This document shows, piece by piece, positions 38,494 through 46,832 of a DNA stretch of 64,000 nucleotides. The notes under the pieces were generated by a model, which searched no databases, had not been told where the DNA came from, and saw only the letters and a list, made by a program, of their open reading frames with translations. The translations under genes were made by a program, and so were the position numbers. Source of the DNA: Segatella oulorum JCM 14966 (lineage in GTDB: Bacteria > Bacteroidota > Bacteroidia > Bacteroidales > Bacteroidaceae); NCBI RefSeq assembly GCF_000613785.1, contig NZ_BAJQ01000001.1, positions 62,001 to 126,000 on the forward strand, written 5' to 3'. How positions within the stretch are numbered: position 1 is the first letter of the stretch; each line of letters starts with the position of its first letter.

Positions 38494-39982
38494 GATTGAG
38501 TTGATTCAAAACATAGTTGCGCCCTAAGATGGCTTCACAAGTTTGGATGGCTGTTAAGGGCACACCGCAAAACCCATGCAGGTTGTTGTTTTGCCCTGTA
38601 AGGAATAAGTTGCTCACTTTTGTCACTACGGGCAGCTGTGACAAAGCCAAATTGTTACAATCTTTGCTGTATCCACAGATGCCTCCCTCCTTTGCGCCAT
38701 AGAAATCGCGAATGGTCAGGGGTGAAGCCGTGTTAACCGCCTCAATGCAAGTTGAAAAGCCAGGGTGGAGCACTTCGACCATGGCCAAGAGTTGGTTGCA
38801 TTGCTGCTCTTTCCACTGCCGATAGTCCGCCGTGCGATGTCCTATCGTTGTCTGCTCCCATGCTTCCACCTGCGAGAATGCCATGGGTGCTGTCACTAAC
38901 ACTTTCGAAGCGAAGGCACCTTGCCCTTCATTCGGCGGGGTCATGAAGAGAAAGCCCAAGGGCCACGGCTTGTCATCGCGTCCGAACTGCCAAATGTCTG
39001 CATAGCGCGTCATGAAATACTCCGAATGATTGATGTAAGGGAAGCTGTTTGGCTTTAGTTTCACGTAAAGCGAGAAAGCAGAGTAAGAGTTTGGAATGGT
39101 TTCCAAACGGGTGCGATAGGCCTTGGTAAAGGCATCGCTGTCGATCACCTTGAGCAATGCGCAAGGGTGGATGGCCGAGATGTAATATTCGGCTTCGAAA
39201 TGCTGTCCGTCTGCCGTTTCCACACAGGTCACCTGCCTATCTGTTACGCCAATGTGCGTCACTTCGGTTGCTCCCAGCACCTTTCCTCCATGCCGTTGTA
39301 TGGTTTCGGCTAAGAGATGGGCAAAGCGTAGACTACCGCCCACAAAACGACTTGGCCCATTGATGTAGAGCACCGAAATGATGGCATGGACGTAAGCGGG
39401 TGTCTGTTGCGCACGTCCACCATATAAAGGGTTCATATAAGCCAAGACACTGCGCAGTTTCTTATCGTTGATATATTGTGCGATGAAGGCCTCGGCCGAC
39501 ATGTTAAACTGCGCCGAGTGCATGGGTATCAAGTCTTTCGAAGGGCGAAGATAGAACAGGTCTACCTCTTCGGAAAGGCGAAACAAAGCCTCGACGTAGG
39601 CCTTTAGCCCGTCATGCTCATGCGGGAACTGCCGCGAAAGGGTCTCCACGAACGTGTTTTTCCCCTCGGCAATGGTATAATAGCGCTGGTCTTCGGCAAA
39701 GTAAAGCCGATCCGTGCAGTCATGGTCCACATCTCTCACGCATACTTGATCAATGATTCCCAAATAGGAGCACAGCCGATAGATGTTGCCACCGGGACGC
39801 ATGCCTCCTATGATATGCATGCCTGTGTCAAAGTCTTCACCCCACATGCGGAAGGACTGTAATCCACCTCCTATGATCTTGTTCTTTTCCAAAACGGTCA
39901 CTTCAAGCCCTTCCTTCGCCAAGATGGCACCCGAAAACAGGCCACCTAAGCCACCGCCTATAATCAACACACGTTGTTTCAT
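38438..39982 (-). CDS. CrtI-like FAD-dependent oxidoreductase 1 (phytoene-desaturase family)
   Basis: Flavoprotein of 514 residues as read. The N-terminal dinucleotide fold is RVLIIGGGLGGLFSGAILAK, followed by an FAD-contact region (IIGGGLQSFRMWG), and the C-terminal FAD motif region is NLFLTGQNNNLHGFCGVPL. The family includes phytoene desaturases and retinol saturases, which add, remove or isomerise double bases-pair-like C=C bonds in polyenes. The start overlaps the end of the second such protein by 4 bases (ATGA). The last 17 residues look unrelated to the family; one lost base near 38495 would give a stop at 38490 and a 497-residue protein, close to its neighbour's 501. No isoprenoid genes are present, so a polyene acyl chain is the likelier substrate. 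Confidence 0.85.
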   Translation of the reverse strand: MKQRVLIIGGGLGGLFSGAILAKEGLEVTVLEKNKIIGGGLQSFRMWGEDFDTGMHIIGGMRPGGNIYRLCSYLGIIDQVCVRDVDHDCTDRLYFAEDQRYYTIAEGKNTFVETLSRQFPHEHDGLKAYVEALFRLSEEVDLFYLRPSKDLIPMHSAQFNMSAEAFIAQYINDKKLRSVLAYMNPLYGGRAQQTPAYVHAIISVLYINGPSRFVGGSLRFAHLLAETIQRHGGKVLGATEVTHIGVTDRQVTCVETADGQHFEAEYYISAIHPCALLKVIDSDAFTKAYRTRLETIPNSYSAFSLYVKLKPNSFPYINHSEYFMTRYADIWQFGRDDKPWPLGFLFMTPPNEGQGAFASKVLVTAPMAFSQVEAWEQTTIGHRTADYRQWKEQQCNQLLAMVEVLHPGFSTCIEAVNTASPLTIRDFYGAKEGGICGYSKDCNNLALSQLPVVTKVSNLFLTGQNNNLHGFCGVPLTAIQTCEAILGRNYVLNQLNHETANSTLSVPRDDARLG

Positions 39983-41483
39983 TCGCCTTGGTTGCTTTGA
40001 ATAATCTGGTCGTAAATGGTCTTTGCGGTTAGAAACTCACTGCACGTCACGATCGAGCCCACCAAGACGCCCAGCATGCCGTGCGAATTGATGTTCTGTC
40101 CCGTCAAGAAAAGGTTGGGCACCTTCGTGCGTTGGGGCACGCGTCCCGCTGCACCGAGATGAATATCTTTCGCGATGCCATACATCGAACCGCCCTCTGT
40201 TCCCGTGTAATCATAATAGGTCAGAGGCGTCGCAGTGCTATAACGCACAAGATTTTGACGGATGTCGGGAAACTGTTTGCCCAAAGCATCGAGCAACTGC
40301 TCGGCCTTTCGCCGCTTGAAAGCCTCATAATCGTCACCGCGTCGACCCACTTTCGTCCCCCACCAGGGTTGCAAATCCTCCATCTGCATGTAGGAAAGGA
40401 TGACACCTGTATGGGCGAACTTCGGCGCGCGCTCGTGACAAAAGTGCATATAAAGGTAGCCCTTGGGCCAGGTCTCTTCCGTATAGTGCTCACAGTTCCA
40501 CGGTGTGTCGCCGGCATAACCATAAAAGTTGTGATTCATATACGGCACCACGCCAGGCTTAAACTCCAAGTAAACCGAAAAGCCTCCTACGGTTTGCGGC
40601 ATGGCATGAATGCGCCTACGAAAGGCGGGTCGAATGAGTTTCGTGTCTAAAAGTTCCAATGTGCGCATGGGATGAATGGCCGACACAACCGCATCGGCAG
40701 CCATAAAGCAGTCATCATTCATCACCACACCCGTCGCTTTCACCTCATCACACACAATCTTCGTTACCTTTTGCTGCGTCTTCACCGTGCCGCCATAGCG
40801 CAAAATGGTGTTCTTCAGTGAGGTTGCTATGCTGTCACTGCCTCCCACCACGCGCGCAGCACTTTGGTTATAGAAGTCCATGATGAACGCATGCGTAGAG
40901 AAAGGCGTCTTATCTTGTTCGGCTGCGTAGAGCGGAAGATTGCCCACCAACACCCGTTTCAGCAGTTCGTCGTCGAAAAGCTCATCCAAAACGTCGTCGA
41001 TAGCGCGCAGTTGAAACTCGGTATTGATGGCTGCATCCGACTCGGCGTATTTCAATGAGTGGAGCGAAGAGCTCCCGCCACCCGACTTACTAAATCGAAA
41101 TAGCGCGCCAATGTGTCGCGTTGCCGTGGGAAATAGGAGCTCATCGTTTCAATAAATGGCTCGCGCCCATTTGCAAAGCGGAACTGTTCGCCTTGTAACG
41201 CCACGACATCATAACCGCTTTGATCCAAGAAAGACAAAGGCACATCGGCGGTCAATTCCAAATAGTTCATCAGTTTTCTCAGCGTCTGTCCCGGCACGAC
41301 ACTTCCGATAAAATGCATCCCTGTTTCATACTTTGCGCCATAACGCGAAAAGCATTGCAGACACCCACCTATCTGTTGGCCTTGTTCCAACACCGTCACC
41401 TGATAGCCATTCTTTGCCAGGATGACGCCCGTCGAGAGACCACCTAACCCGCTTCCTATAACCACTACTTTCTTTTGTTGCAT
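39979..41483 (-). CDS. CrtI-like FAD-dependent oxidoreductase 2 (one frameshift)
   Basis: Paralogue of the adjacent CrtI-like protein, about 501 residues after repair. N-terminal FAD fold KKVVVIGSGLGGLSTGVILAK, then IGGCLQCFSRYGAKYETGMH, and C-terminal NLFLTGQNINSHGMLGVLVG. The frame breaks at the CCC run 41073-41075 (VAGGSSSLHSLKYAESD on repair). The two paralogues share layout and end motifs but differ clearly, so they may carry out distinct oxidation or reduction steps, or act as a pair. It starts 3 bases after the stop of the glycosyltransferase/acyltransferase fusion. Confidence 0.87.
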
Positions 41484-41486
41484 GTC

Positions 41487-43001
41487 TTAACTGTTCTTTT
41501 CAAACTCATCGCAGAGTGTGTTATACTTCTCCACATAGTGTCTGCGCATCCATTTTGCCTGTTCCATTGGCGAACCAATGGCTTGCAGCTGCGCTTGCGT
41601 CATGGTTTCATCCACTTCTAAATAGATGGGGCTCCGATGAAGGGAGTACTTCTTCTTGGGTAAGCGCCGTCCCGTGCCATATAAGAACATGGGCGTAATG
41701 CCCAAATGCAGTTGCTCGGCAATGTAAAAAGCACCACGATGGAAACGCGATATGCGACAGTCAACCGAACGTGTTCCCTCGGGATAGAGCGCTATGCTAT
41801 AGCCTCGGTCGACCAACGAGCGCAACTTCGGTAACAAAGCATCAATCCCCTCGGTCACCGTCTGGTACTCTGCATGACGAATAACATAGCCATAAAAAGG
41901 ATTTCTCCACACCCATTGATTGGTTAAAAAGACCACCTTTGGCGTTAATGTGAGCTGACAGATCAAGTCTAAGTGCGACTGGTGGTTACAAATCAGCACC
42001 GAGGGCTTGCTAAAGTCCACCTGTTTGGCAATGTGACAACTAAACTTTCCGCCAGGAATGCCATGTTTCAACACTATGATTCGCGCAATACTATAAATCA
42101 TTCGATGTAGACTGCGTCGTTTTGCCTCCGTCATCTTTCCCCATTTCAGGTAGAGATAAGCCAACGGTGTCACAACGAAAAACGAGAAGAAGGAGAAGAT
42201 AAAGAGCGAATACACCGTGCGAACCATGCGCACAAGTCCACGAGCCAACCGGCAGGGCAGTCCGTAAACGACGGCCAAGAAGCACAGCACCGTGTTGAGA
42301 ACGGTAATCCGTAGAAAGTCTTGATAGGGCCGGAAATGGCTCACTCGCTCCTCCTTGGGCGGATAATAGACATCGACAGGTATCGAAACGAGCGGCACAC
42401 CATGCCACGAAGCCAACACCATCAACGCTAACTCCGCCTCGTAACGGGCAGGCATCACACGCAGATAGCGCAGCTTCTTGATGGGATAAAGGCGATAACC
42501 CGTCTGCGTATCGGCCAACCGTTTGCCCGTTTGCACAAAGAACCAGAAGTTGGAAAAGCGATTGGCAAAGCTGCTACCACTCGAGCGTTCCACACCATTT
42601 AAGTCGCGTTCGCCCACGATGAGTGCACCGGGATGCGCAATATTCGCTTGCAGAAACGAAGGAATGTCTTTCGCATAATGCTGTCCATCGGCATCAAGGG
42701 TAATGGCATAAGCAAACGATAGCGCCTTCGCCCTCTCAAAACCTTGTCGCAACGCATAGCCTTTCCCGCGGTTATGCTCGTACGAAACCAACGTGATACC
42801 CGAAATCTCTGACAAGATTTGAGCCGTACAGTCTGTGCTTCCGTCATTCACAACAATCACATCGGCACAATATTCCTGGGCACTTTCGACCACTTGCCGC
42901 ACCGTCTGCTCATTGTTGTACGTGGGGATGATGACGCAAATTCCCCGAGCCCGCAGGCGTTCCTTCAACATTTCCCGTTCTATTCCCTGCATGGTTGGCA
43001 T
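41487..43001 (-). CDS. Glycosyltransferase family 2 - acyltransferase fusion protein
   Basis: A 504-residue bifunctional protein. Residues about 20-230 form a GT2 domain (VIIPTYNN, VVNDGST, TLDADGQHY), as in dolichol-phosphate mannosyltransferase-type enzymes. A membrane hairpin (about 240-285) follows, then a PlsC-type acyltransferase with LICNHQSHLDL and ALYPEGTRSV. GT2-acyltransferase fusions occur in aryl-polyene/flexirubin-type clusters, where they are thought to attach sugar and acyl groups to the product's lipid anchor. The first ATG (43001) overlaps the dehydratase gene by 22 bases; ATGs at 42992 and 42971 are alternatives. Confidence 0.9.
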   Translation of the reverse strand: MPTMQGIEREMLKERLRARGICVIIPTYNNEQTVRQVVESAQEYCADVIVVNDGSTDCTAQILSEISGITLVSYEHNRGKGYALRQGFERAKALSFAYAITLDADGQHYAKDIPSFLQANIAHPGALIVGERDLNGVERSSGSSFANRFSNFWFFVQTGKRLADTQTGYRLYPIKKLRYLRVMPARYEAELALMVLASWHGVPLVSIPVDVYYPPKEERVSHFRPYQDFLRITVLNTVLCFLAVVYGLPCRLARGLVRMVRTVYSLFIFSFFSFFVVTPLAYLYLKWGKMTEAKRRSLHRMIYSIARIIVLKHGIPGGKFSCHIAKQVDFSKPSVLICNHQSHLDLICQLTLTPKVVFLTNQWVWRNPFYGYVIRHAEYQTVTEGIDALLPKLRSLVDRGYSIALYPEGTRSVDCRISRFHRGAFYIAEQLHLGITPMFLYGTGRRLPKKKYSLHRSPIYLEVDETMTQAQLQAIGSPMEQAKWMRRHYVEKYNTLCDEFEKNS

Positions 43002-43360
43002 GTAAAAGACAACTTCGCATAGCCCGTTGTGCCCGAGACAACATTCACTTTGGCCTTCACTGTTCCATCGGGCTGCTCCTCTATACCTGAGAACTGATAC
43101 ACGATGTTTTCCGTTTCAGTAGGTGTTAATACCGAAAGGAATTTCACATTCTTCACACCACACAATGCCAACGGCCGATGAAGTGCCTCGCCCAACAGCT
43201 CGCAAGCCATCTGAAGAATACACACACCCGGTGTAATCGGTTCGCCGGGAAAGTGGGCCTGATAGATGAAATGCTGCGCATTGAGCGCAATTTCATAAGT
43301 CGCCCGGGGCAAATCAACGCTGGCCTGTGCGATGTGATAAAAGTCATTCTTCAAGATCAT
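42980..43360 (-). CDS. Hot-dog dehydratase, FabZ/ApeI-like
   Basis: Predicted beta-hydroxyacyl-ACP dehydratase-like protein (126 residues, single hot-dog fold). The segment AHFPGEPITPGVCILQMACELL matches the FabZ/FabA central helix (HFPGxPxxPGV). It would remove water from 3-hydroxyacyl chains to leave trans double bonds. A second, different hot-dog dehydratase is at 48981-49444, so dehydration may be split between chain positions or between two proteins as in ApeI/ApeP. It overlaps the genes on both sides by 17 and 22 bases, showing tight coupling. Confidence 0.8.
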   Translation of the reverse strand: MILKNDFYHIAQASVDLPRATYEIALNAQHFIYQAHFPGEPITPGVCILQMACELLGEALHRPLALCGVKNVKFLSVLTPTETENIVYQFSGIEEQPDGTVKAKVNVVSGTTGYAKLSFTCQPCRE

Positions 43361-43790
43361 CGGCTGCCTCCTTCTTCAATTCTTCACGCATCGGGGTGAA
43401 CACGTAGGTCAATTTATACTTTTTGTCTTCATAAAGTGTGTCGCCTTTTGCCAACGACTGCAATAGCATACGCAAATCATTGCGCAACACTTTGCGAATA
43501 TACCATTTATCCATTAATGCCATGGCATGCACAATCTCCACCTTGTCTTTTCGCTCATGATAGCGGAAATCGAGTGCCGAAAAGCCAAACTCATTGAACA
43601 GGCTCCCCACAATCCCCGTCGAATCGCGCACCATCATGCATACGCCACTCACATATCCCTTCGGCATCGTAATCATGGCTTGATAGCTTTTGCGTGCACC
43701 AAGGCTGTCGGGCAATAGGTTTTGAGCGGCCATACCACATGAAAGGCCACTCAACAAGACGATACTAATGAATCGAAAACACTTGTGCAT
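43344..43790 (-). CDS. Exported protein of unknown function
   Basis: Protein of 148 residues from ATG 43790 (MHKCFRFISIVLLSGLSCGMAAQ is a signal peptide; Cys at about 17 lies in LSGLSC and could be a lipobox). The mature part is mixed alpha/beta with a charged C-terminal tail (EELKKEAADDLEE). Its place between the LolA-like gene and a dehydratase parallels the small DUF3261-type lipoprotein of aryl-polyene clusters, but I see no sequence match. It overlaps lolA-like by 26 bases. Likely periplasmic or outer-membrane helper of lipid export; function unproven. Confidence 0.75.
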   Translation of the reverse strand: MHKCFRFISIVLLSGLSCGMAAQNLLPDSLGARKSYQAMITMPKGYVSGVCMMVRDSTGIVGSLFNEFGFSALDFRYHERKDKVEIVHAMALMDKWYIRKVLRNDLRMLLQSLAKGDTLYEDKKYKLTYVFTPMREELKKEAADDLEE

Positions 43791-44388
43791 TGAGCGGCGC
43801 ATTGGTCTTAATGTTCTTCAACTGAATGGTGGTTTGGTCGCCATTCTTTTCAAATAGTTTCACCATCGACACCATCATCTGGGCCTGGTGAAAACTAATC
43901 TGTATCTTTTGAAACAGCTGTTTCATGTTCGAACGCAAAGGAACGAGCGTGGCCACCCACTCCCCTTTGCCTTGTTGCATCGTCACTTTAAAATCTTTTT
44001 CATCGGTGAGACACTTGCCTAAAACGCTATTCATCATGATACGCGCAATCTCTTTAAACATTTTGTTCTGCTGCACGTCGATCACATCACTCCGTTTCTC
44101 GTTGCGAAGCATCACCTTTGCGCCATTCAACACAAAGGTATAACTGTAAGGACTCACATATTGCCAACACAGTTTGTCACTCTTTTGGTAATACATCTTC
44201 CCCTTCGACACCATCTTTTGGTTCAACAACTTCAGCGATTTGGTTTGCACAAAGTCGCATTGCATGCTTTGCAGCTGTGCCGCAACCTGGTTTACCTTGG
44301 CCTTTACCTCACTTTCGGTCATCGTTTGCGCATGCAGTGGCAAAAACATCAACCACAACAAGCTCCATAAAAACAGGCTTTTCTTCAT
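43765..44388 (-). CDS. LolA-like outer-membrane lipid/lipoprotein carrier
   Basis: Periplasmic carrier of 207 residues (start MKKSLFLWSLLWLMFLPLHA at 44388, a clear signal peptide; the open frame extends to 44439 without one). The LolA signature is SMQCDFVQTKSLKLLNQKMVSKG and CWQYVSPYSYTFVLNG. Aryl-polyene and flexirubin clusters carry such LolA-like genes, presumed to ferry the polyene lipid to the outer membrane together with MMPL. It lies between the small transporter and the exported unknown. A separate housekeeping LolA is expected elsewhere in the genome. Confidence 0.87.
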   Translation of the reverse strand: MKKSLFLWSLLWLMFLPLHAQTMTESEVKAKVNQVAAQLQSMQCDFVQTKSLKLLNQKMVSKGKMYYQKSDKLCWQYVSPYSYTFVLNGAKVMLRNEKRSDVIDVQQNKMFKEIARIMMNSVLGKCLTDEKDFKVTMQQGKGEWVATLVPLRSNMKQLFQKIQISFHQAQMMVSMVKLFEKNGDQTTIQLKNIKTNAPLNAQVFSIH

Positions 44389-44428
44389 TTGTCTCTTTTC
44401 CTTTCTCTGTTTAAATAAGGGCGCCTCT

Positions 44429-44782
44429 TCATCGGGCAATGAAAAAACAACCCAACATGATCAACGCCACTCCCATCCATTTCATACCATTTACCGACTC
44501 ATGGAAAAACACCATGGCCGACAAAAGCGCAAAAACATAGCTCAAACTAATCATCGGATAAGCCATGCTCAAAGGGTAACGCTTCACAATATACATCCAC
44601 AACACCGTGCTGCCACCAAAAAGTAGGCCGCTCAAAGCAAACTGCCAGTTGGGCAAAAGCGACCACAAAAACGCACGATTAAACCCAAACGGTGCCAACT
44701 TCGATAGTCCAAACTTCAAAAACACCTGCCCGCCCGCGAGCAAAGCACTCTGAACAACAGACAAGATAATCAGTCTCCACAT
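44429..44782 (-). CDS. Small EamA/SMR-type membrane transporter
   Basis: A 117-residue protein with four hydrophobic spans, matching half-size EamA / small multidrug resistance-like proteins (LKFGLSKLAPF, YPLSMAYPMISLSYVFALL, GMKWMGVALIMLGCF). Relatives such as ArnE/ArnF flip undecaprenyl-phosphate sugars. Here it might flip a lipid-linked intermediate made by the GT2-acyltransferase. Its start overlaps the end of the upstream ketosynthase by 13 bases. It would function as a dimer, so no partner gene is needed. Confidence 0.82.
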   Translation of the reverse strand: MWRLIILSVVQSALLAGGQVFLKFGLSKLAPFGFNRAFLWSLLPNWQFALSGLLFGGSTVLWMYIVKRYPLSMAYPMISLSYVFALLSAMVFFHESVNGMKWMGVALIMLGCFFIAR

Positions 44783-46550
44783 GTCAACACCATTGCTATG
44801 GCCGAATATTCGGCCGATTCTTGCTTGCCCAAACGCGCCAACAACTGACGATAAAGGGCGGTGGTTTCATCGTGATAGCCCACCAACACGCTGCGACATG
44901 CACCCGATTGCAACAGCAACTCGGCATCTTTCAGCGCCCACTCCAACGACTTTTCACCCTGTGTGTAGGTTGCATTATATCCATGACAGCCCAATTTAAT
45001 GGCAATGGTGCTGCCGATCGTGTTATGGGTGCTCTGCATAAAGAGCGTAGGGCTCACACTGTCTTCGCCCTGTTGCACCATGTCGAGCAGCATCTTCTCA
45101 GAGTTTTCTAAACAACCCAAGCTCGTTGCAGTGATAATAGCATCAGGAACAGCAATTCCTGCCTCCTCTAAAGCCAACATAGAAGTGAGCACTGCACGGC
45201 GCATCAAACCGCTCATGCGACGCAGTTCCATGGGCTTCACAAAACGTTTGATTTCTGACGGGTCGGCAATGTCCGCCATATTGACACGCGATTTGGTGCA
45301 AATGGTACGACAATTCGCGATAGATTGCTCACCAATATGCTGCACTTTACTCGGCAAAGAGAATAGCAGCGAGGTGTCGTTACCGCCAAATCCAAACGAA
45401 TTGCACAACACATGCTGCAACGAGCAGGCTTTATTCGCCGCCAAAGGCACAATGCCATCGGGCATTTCTGTGTGCCATCCGATGTTCATCGGTGCCAATT
45501 CGTGCTGCATAGCCAGCAGACAAATCACGGTTTCTATGCTCCCCGATGCACTCGTCGTGTGCCCTGTGAATCCCTTTGTGCTTGAAATCAAAGGCTGATG
45601 GGCGCCAAACACCCGCCGAATGGCCTGGCTCTCACTGGCATCATTGTTGGGTGTTCCCGTGCCATGTGCATTGATATAATCAACTTCTTCTGGCGCAACA
45701 CCAGCCATCTTCAACGCCGCTTCCATGGCAAGATAAGCTCCTTGCCCGTCATCCGACGACGCTGTTTGGTGAAAAGCATCACAAGCATTGCCGTAACCCG
45801 TGAGACAGGCCCGCACGGTCGCATGGCGTTGGGCCACCGACGAGGCCGACTCCAACACCACATAGGCGGCACCTTCGCCCAAATTTAAACCCGCACGATG
45901 GGCATCAAAGGCTTACAAGGGGCTTGATCGAGTATCATCAGCGAATGGAAACCTGCAAAATGAAAACGCGAAAGCGCCTCTGTTCCGCCCGCAACCACGA
46001 TGTCGGCCTCACCATGTGCAATCAATCGTGCCCCCAACATCAAGGCATTGGCAGCTGAAGAGCATGCCGTGGAGAGTGTTGTGCACGCGGTAAAGCAGCC
46101 AAAATGGTCGGCTATCAGCTGTGTTGTGCTACCCCCATCATGCGTTTTGATGCAGTCTGCATCGCCTTTCCCGGCTGATAGGTCGGCAATGTGTTGCTCG
46201 GTGATGTCCATTCCGCCCACCGTTGTACCCGAGATGAGCACCACGCGCCGACTTTTCAAATGCGGTTCTGACGAAAGTAGCCCTGCATCGGCGAGCGATT
46301 CGCGCACAGCCAACATGCCCAACAGCACCGTTCGGCTCACTTCCTCTGACGCATCAATGCCCAATGCCACCTTCATCTCGTCATTAGACATGGACACTTC
46401 ACCCACAGGAAGCTCGCGATGGGTTGACGAAAGATATTTCATCGGCCCAATGCCCCGCCGTTGCTGCACAATCGATTGCCACACTTCGGCCTGATTACAG
46501 CCGATAGATGAAACAATTCCTGCGCCTGTTATAGCTACTCCTCGCGTCAT
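44770..46550 (-). CDS. Ketosynthase fused to a chain-length-factor-like domain (one frameshift)
   Basis: About 593 residues after repair (start MTRGVAITGAGIVSSIG at 46550). Residues 1-400 are a complete beta-ketoacyl-ACP synthase with Cys in LSTACSSAAN, His in INAHGTGTPNND and His in STKGFTGHTTSASGS, ending NSFGFGGNDTSLLF. It continues in frame into about 190 residues of truncated ketosynthase type (KRFVKPMELRRMSG, SLGCLENSEKML, MQSTHNTIGSTIAI) lacking the catalytic triad, which in many Bacteroidetes is a separate gene annotated as a chain-length-factor-like protein. The frame breaks at 45907-45909 (TTTT read as TTT; KPFDAHRAGLNLGEG on repair). It would elongate the polyene chain, with the partner domain setting length. 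Confidence 0.87.
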
Positions 46551-46571
46551 AATGGTGAACAAAAAACGGTA

Positions 46572-46832
46572 TTACCGGGTACGATGTTGCTGCACATAAG
46601 CGGCAATCGTTGCCACACTCTTGAAGATTTCCTTGCCCGCAGCAGGGTTTTCTAACTTGATGCCGTAGTTCTTTTCTAACAAAACAATCAGTTCTAATGC
46701 ATCTATTGAGTCTAATCCCAACCCTTCATCGCCAAACAAAGGTGCGTCTGCGTCGATGTCTTCGGGCGTCATCTCTTCTAAATTCAAAGCCTTAATGATG
46801 GCTTTCTTCAATTCTAAGACTAATTCTTCCAT
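46572..46832 (-). CDS. Acyl carrier protein (fused domain or separate gene)
   Basis: An 86-residue ACP reading from an internal ATG at 46832 (MEELVLELKKAIIKALN). The phosphopantetheine site is Ser42 in GLGLDSIDALELIV. It is in frame with the upstream ketosynthase parts, joined by QRTPKEHSND, a segment that looks like linker or former intergenic sequence. It may be translated both as part of the fusion and on its own. It differs from the second ACP of the operon (50336-50578), so the two may serve different chain segments or steps. Confidence 0.75.
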   Translation of the reverse strand: MEELVLELKKAIIKALNLEEMTPEDIDADAPLFGDEGLGLDSIDALELIVLLEKNYGIKLENPAAGKEIFKSVATIAAYVQQHRTR

